From assembly GCA_007133055.1 (NCBI GenBank), contig SLNM01000073.1:1-9753 (forward strand): a stretch of 9,753 nt of DNA. Reading direction: 5' to 3'. Each line of letters opens with the position of its first letter. Position 1 is the stretch's first letter. The notes beneath the pieces are model-generated. The model saw only the letters and a program-made list of their open reading frames with translations, searched no databases and was not told the origin of the DNA. Source of the DNA: Lentisphaeria bacterium (GTDB lineage Bacteria; Verrucomicrobiota; Lentisphaeria; Oligosphaerales; PUNB01). The translations under genes were made by a program, and so were the position numbers. Shown one piece after another: positions 5,271 through 9,753 of this stretch.

Positions 5271-7675
5271 AGATATTTTGTCTGGCCATCGCCATTTTAC
5301 ATGTCTGTTGGTGCGCAACTGCGGCAGAACAGGCCGTCCCCGACTTGCCTGTCGCCGCCGAAGGAGACAGGGCGGGGCGGAAACTCAGCCTGGCCGAAGG
5401 ACTGATGCAGCGCGGCTTCTTTGACCTGGCGGAAATCGAACTTAATGCCTGGCTGGAAACCTATCCCCGCCACGGGCTGGCGCCGCGGGCCAGGCTGCAA
5501 CTGGCAACCACACTGCAAAAACAGCAGAAAGACGAAGAGGCTCTCAACCTGATCAGGCAGGCTTTGGCCGAGCTGACGGAACACCCCCTGATACCGCGGA
5601 TGCAAATCCTGGCGGGCGACCTGCTGATCCGGCAGGAACAACAGAACAAGGCTCTTGACATGTACCAGGCCGCCGCCGGCGGCGCGACGGACCCGGTTCT
5701 GCAGGAAACCGCACTCTTCTTCGCAGCTCGCCTGCACGCAGAACTGGGGCAGGTGCAGCAGGCCGCCGACATCTATCGAAGCCTGGGACATAAATCCTTC
5801 GAGAACCAGGAATATCGACATCGCCCCTTCGCCCTGCTCGAATACGCCGCCATATTGGCCCGCCAGGAAGACTGGGAGGCCGCCGACCAAGCCTACGCCA
5901 GACTGGCCGAATCCCCAAAGGCTCCTGCCACGTTGCGCCAGGAAGCAATGCTCCAGCGGGGGGAAAATCTTTTCAGACAAAAGAAATTTGATAGCGCCAT
6001 TGAAACCTGGCTGAACCTGTCTTTGGAATTTGCCGACGAGGCGCTGGCTGCCGAGGCGGGCAAAAGAATCCTCTGGGCATACCATGCCAAGGCTGAGTTT
6101 CACCGGTTGGTCGAAGCCGCCCAAAACTGGCAGCAGCAGCATCGGAACCGGGAGCATCCGGAAGTCAACTATCTGCTGGCGGTTGGCCTGCTCGAGCTGC
6201 AACGATTCGAGCAGGCTCTGCCCTGGCTGGAGAGCTTGTCCGAAGACGCCGAAATCAGACCCGGCCTGCAACGCCAGGCTCTGTTCCACCTGATCTATTG
6301 TCACCTGCGACTTGCCCGGCACCAGCAGGCGATTGCTCTGGCCCAACAGTTTATAGAGCGGTACCAGGCGGAGGAGGAGGCGACGGCGACCGTTCATTAT
6401 TTTCTCGCTGTGGCCGCTTTCGCCACCGAGCAAAGCGCATTGACCGTTGATCACGCCGGAACAGCTCTTGAGACGGCGCCAGCCGAATGGGAGTTTGCCG
6501 AAAAAACCCGTATGTTGCTGGCCGATGCTCTGCTGGCCAGGAATAAACCGGCGGAGGCGGCCGCTATACACCGGGAACGCGCTCGGACTGCATCGCCTGA
6601 ACAACAGGCGCAGGCATCGCTGACAGCCGGGACGCTGGCCGAACAAGCAGGGAAGAAGGAAGACGCCGTCGCCGATTACCGCCGGGTTTTGGAACTGCCC
6701 AAAGCCACCCCGGAAACCCTGCATACGGCGGTTGTTAGACTCGCCAGGCTCTATACGGAGACCGGGCGGCTGACGGAGGCAGAGGAGCTGTTCTCCGCAA
6801 TGGTTGAAGATGAAAACACGCCAAACCGGGCTCAGCTTTGGCTGCTGCTGGGATACGTGCAAAGAGAAGCAGGCAAACCGGAACAGGCTGTGGCCAGCCT
6901 CCGGCGAATCACCGGGTTGGATGTCGATCCGGCGATTGTCCATGAAGCTAAATTTTTCCTGGCCGAAATCCTTCTTGAACTCGACCATGCCAGTGAAGCG
7001 CTAACCATCTTCGCCGAGCTGATCGCTCTGCCGGAGGAAACCCGGCCGGAACTGCCGGGGCAGTTGCTCCTGCGGCTGCAAGGTATATTCTTCCGGCAGG
7101 GCGACTATCAGACCAGCGAGGCAATCTGCCGGCAATTGATGAGACACGATTCCAACTCGATTCGCCAAGTCGCCGCGCGGCAATTGGCCGAAACCAAGAT
7201 TGCCCGGCGACAGCTCGATGAAGCGGCCGACATCCTGACCACGCTGCGGGCGGAAATCAGAGCCCGGGAAACAGAGCCGGACAACATGGTTGCCGAGGGC
7301 GAAATTCAGGCGCTGCTCGGTGAAGTTTTTTACCGCAAACAAGAATTCGACCGGGCCGCCAGTCTCTTGCAGGCGGCTCTGGCACGGCCCGACCTGACCG
7401 AGCCGCACACCACTAAAAGTCGGTGGCTGCTGGCTAAAATTATGCACCGGGAAGGCAGGTCAAACCAGGCGCTGCGCCACGCCGTCAACGCCTTTGTCCT
7501 CGGAAACGACCCCGTACACGCCCCAAGAGCCATGCTGCTTAGCATGGAAATTTTGGTTGAACTGGAACGATGGGAGGAAGCCAGCACTACCTGGCAGGAG
7601 ATGAAAAGCCGGTTCCCTCTGTTCGCCGACCAACACCGGGAGCACCAGGCGGTAATAAACATTCTGAACCGATAA
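5267..7675 (+). CDS. Large periplasmic tetratricopeptide-repeat protein coupled to ExbB/ExbD
   Basis: This 802-residue protein begins MKIFCLAIAILHVCWCATAA, a Sec signal peptide with probable cleavage after an Ala near residue 20. No clear lipobox is seen. The rest is almost wholly alpha-helical repeats of TPR/Sel1 character. Helix pairs with the small-residue/Leu/Tyr pattern are seen at about 45-66, 77-101, 115-135, 149-172, 189-214, 226-252, 302-322, 340-365, 450-477, 489-513, 524-547, 561-587, 601-625, 637-661 and 679-705. There is no catalytic motif and no C-terminal membrane anchor, so it is probably a soluble periplasmic scaffold. Its ATG overlaps the ExbD stop, implying production in step with the motor. 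TPR proteins such as CpoB accompany Tol systems, but this one is about three times longer. Its partner and role are not known. Confidence 0.85.
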   Translation: MKIFCLAIAILHVCWCATAAEQAVPDLPVAAEGDRAGRKLSLAEGLMQRGFFDLAEIELNAWLETYPRHGLAPRARLQLATTLQKQQKDEEALNLIRQALAELTEHPLIPRMQILAGDLLIRQEQQNKALDMYQAAAGGATDPVLQETALFFAARLHAELGQVQQAADIYRSLGHKSFENQEYRHRPFALLEYAAILARQEDWEAADQAYARLAESPKAPATLRQEAMLQRGENLFRQKKFDSAIETWLNLSLEFADEALAAEAGKRILWAYHAKAEFHRLVEAAQNWQQQHRNREHPEVNYLLAVGLLELQRFEQALPWLESLSEDAEIRPGLQRQALFHLIYCHLRLARHQQAIALAQQFIERYQAEEEATATVHYFLAVAAFATEQSALTVDHAGTALETAPAEWEFAEKTRMLLADALLARNKPAEAAAIHRERARTASPEQQAQASLTAGTLAEQAGKKEDAVADYRRVLELPKATPETLHTAVVRLARLYTETGRLTEAEELFSAMVEDENTPNRAQLWLLLGYVQREAGKPEQAVASLRRITGLDVDPAIVHEAKFFLAEILLELDHASEALTIFAELIALPEETRPELPGQLLLRLQGIFFRQGDYQTSEAICRQLMRHDSNSIRQVAARQLAETKIARRQLDEAADILTTLRAEIRARETEPDNMVAEGEIQALLGEVFYRKQEFDRAASLLQAALARPDLTEPHTTKSRWLLAKIMHREGRSNQALRHAVNAFVLGNDPVHAPRAMLLSMEILVELERWEEASTTWQEMKSRFPLFADQHREHQAVINILNR

Positions 7676-7677
7676 AC

Positions 7678-7705
7678 TTGCAATCCAATGCATGATGGCT
7701 ATCTT
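7678..7705 (+). promoter_or_regulatory. Weak candidate sigma-70-type promoter before the FHA gene
   Basis: TTGCAA (7678-7683) and TATCTT (7700-7705) are separated by 16 bases. Each matches 4 of 6 consensus positions. They lie directly after the TPR stop and about 70 bases before the FHA start, a plausible place for an internal promoter. The hexamers are weak and the organism's consensus is unknown. Confidence 0.22.
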
Positions 7706-7774
7706 TATCGGTGTCAAACAAAAAAATTCGATTTTAGCTTTATTGACTGTTTCACCACAGACCATAGGTGTATC

Positions 7775-8317
7775 ATGGCCGAAAATCCCAGAGTAAAAAT
7801 TGTATCCAAAGACCTCCAAGGTCAGACTTTTGAACTGAGCAGGCAGGAGCATACACTCGGCCGCCTGGAGGAATGCGACATTTGCATCCCCAACTCAGCG
7901 GTTAGTTCACGGCACTGCATCATGACTAAGGAGGAGGATGGCGATTATCTGCTTTCCGATCTCAACAGTACCAATGGGACAATCGTCAATGGGAAAGCAG
8001 TCGACGAGGTGAAATTGGAGCACAGCGACATTATTCGCATTGGCGCCGTAGAAATAATTTACGAATCCCCGATCCGGAAGGGCAGGAAGAAGCCGAATAT
8101 GCCAAGCGATGACAGCCGCAAACGGATCGACTTGCAAACCACCCTCGGCAGCACGGCTGTCGCCGAATCCCCCAATTTTTCTCCGTTCCCCTCGAAAGAC
8201 CCCGTCATCGACCGGGGCACAGGCAGGCTTTCACTGGTCATTGGCCTCACAGTGGTGGGGGTGCTCTCGCTCGCGGCGCTGGCCGCACTGATCTATGTCA
8301 TCGCCAACCTGCTTTAA
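7775..8317 (+). CDS. FHA-domain protein with C-terminal membrane anchor
   Basis: This 180-residue protein has an N-terminal forkhead-associated domain (about 6-97), a phosphothreonine-peptide binding module. The landmarks are GR at 29-30, SSRH at 44-47 and the NSTNGT loop at 64-69, all of which are ligand-contact motifs of the family. A basic patch RKGRKK (101-106) is followed by a Ser/Pro-rich linker and a hydrophobic helix at about 152-179 ending at the C-terminus. The protein is probably tail-anchored in the inner membrane with FHA in the cytoplasm. The frame is open from 7688, but the 29 extra codons look non-coding, and AGGTG (7766-7770) sits just before 7775, although only 4 bases away. 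No Ser/Thr kinase is in the window, so the bound phosphoprotein is unknown. It is 99 bp after the TPR gene and just ahead of ftsH. Confidence 0.85.
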   Translation: MAENPRVKIVSKDLQGQTFELSRQEHTLGRLEECDICIPNSAVSSRHCIMTKEEDGDYLLSDLNSTNGTIVNGKAVDEVKLEHSDIIRIGAVEIIYESPIRKGRKKPNMPSDDSRKRIDLQTTLGSTAVAESPNFSPFPSKDPVIDRGTGRLSLVIGLTVVGVLSLAALAALIYVIANLL

Positions 8318-8329
8318 TCCGTACCTTGA

Positions 8330-9753
<1,424 letters not shown>

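Noticed and set aside
5297..6988. Minus-strand open frame of 563 codons
   Set aside because: It lies wholly antisense to the TPR gene, whose signal peptide, repeats and operon overlaps are clear. The antisense translation has no domain character and is a by-product of GC-biased codons.
7688..7774. Upstream extension of the FHA frame by 29 codons
   Set aside because: No ribosome site precedes 7688, and the extra residues are unlike an FHA N-terminus. The start at 7775 has AGGTG just before it.

Overview
This 9.75 kb window of moderately GC-rich bacterial DNA is almost entirely protein coding. It holds one leftward partial gene at the left edge and seven rightward genes. The gene content suggests a diderm bacterium, perhaps of the Planctomycetes-Verrucomicrobia-Lentisphaerae group. 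It includes ExbB/ExbD-type inner-membrane proteins, a long secreted TPR protein, an FHA protein with a membrane anchor, and a bacterial deoxyhypusine-synthase-like enzyme. The taxon is an inference from gene content only. No rRNA, tRNA, CRISPR array or insertion sequence was seen.

Left part (1-715): a leftward gene for a secreted protein of unknown function runs off the window. It is separated from the rightward genes by a divergent gap of about 400 bp. The gap contains a perfect 8-bp inverted repeat with a 12-bp spacer (407-434), a candidate operator. Directly before the next gene, one frame reads like the first strand and helix of a periplasmic-binding-protein or LacI-type ligand domain (609-710), a possible gene remnant.

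Metabolic pair (716-3947): a GH31 alpha-glucosidase-type enzyme with both catalytic aspartates is followed 7 bp later by a deoxyhypusine-synthase-family protein. The second protein keeps the catalytic lysine but appears to lack several residues that bind spermidine in the eukaryotic enzyme. The two probably share a transcript. Why they are paired is not obvious.

Envelope module (4096-7675): an ExbB/TolQ-type protein with its own signal peptide, an ExbD/TolR-type protein and an 802-residue secreted TPR protein are joined by two ATGA stop/start overlaps. They therefore look like one translationally coupled operon. No TonB, TolA, TolB or Pal gene is present, so the TPR protein is the best candidate for the periplasmic partner of this proton-driven motor. 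This is the most system-like part of the window.

Right part (7775-9753): a small protein with an N-terminal FHA (phosphothreonine-binding) domain and a C-terminal membrane anchor is followed closely by the FtsH protease gene. FtsH has a long proline/glycine-rich N-terminal extension. It is cut by the window edge after the AAA+ module, before the zinc-protease domain.
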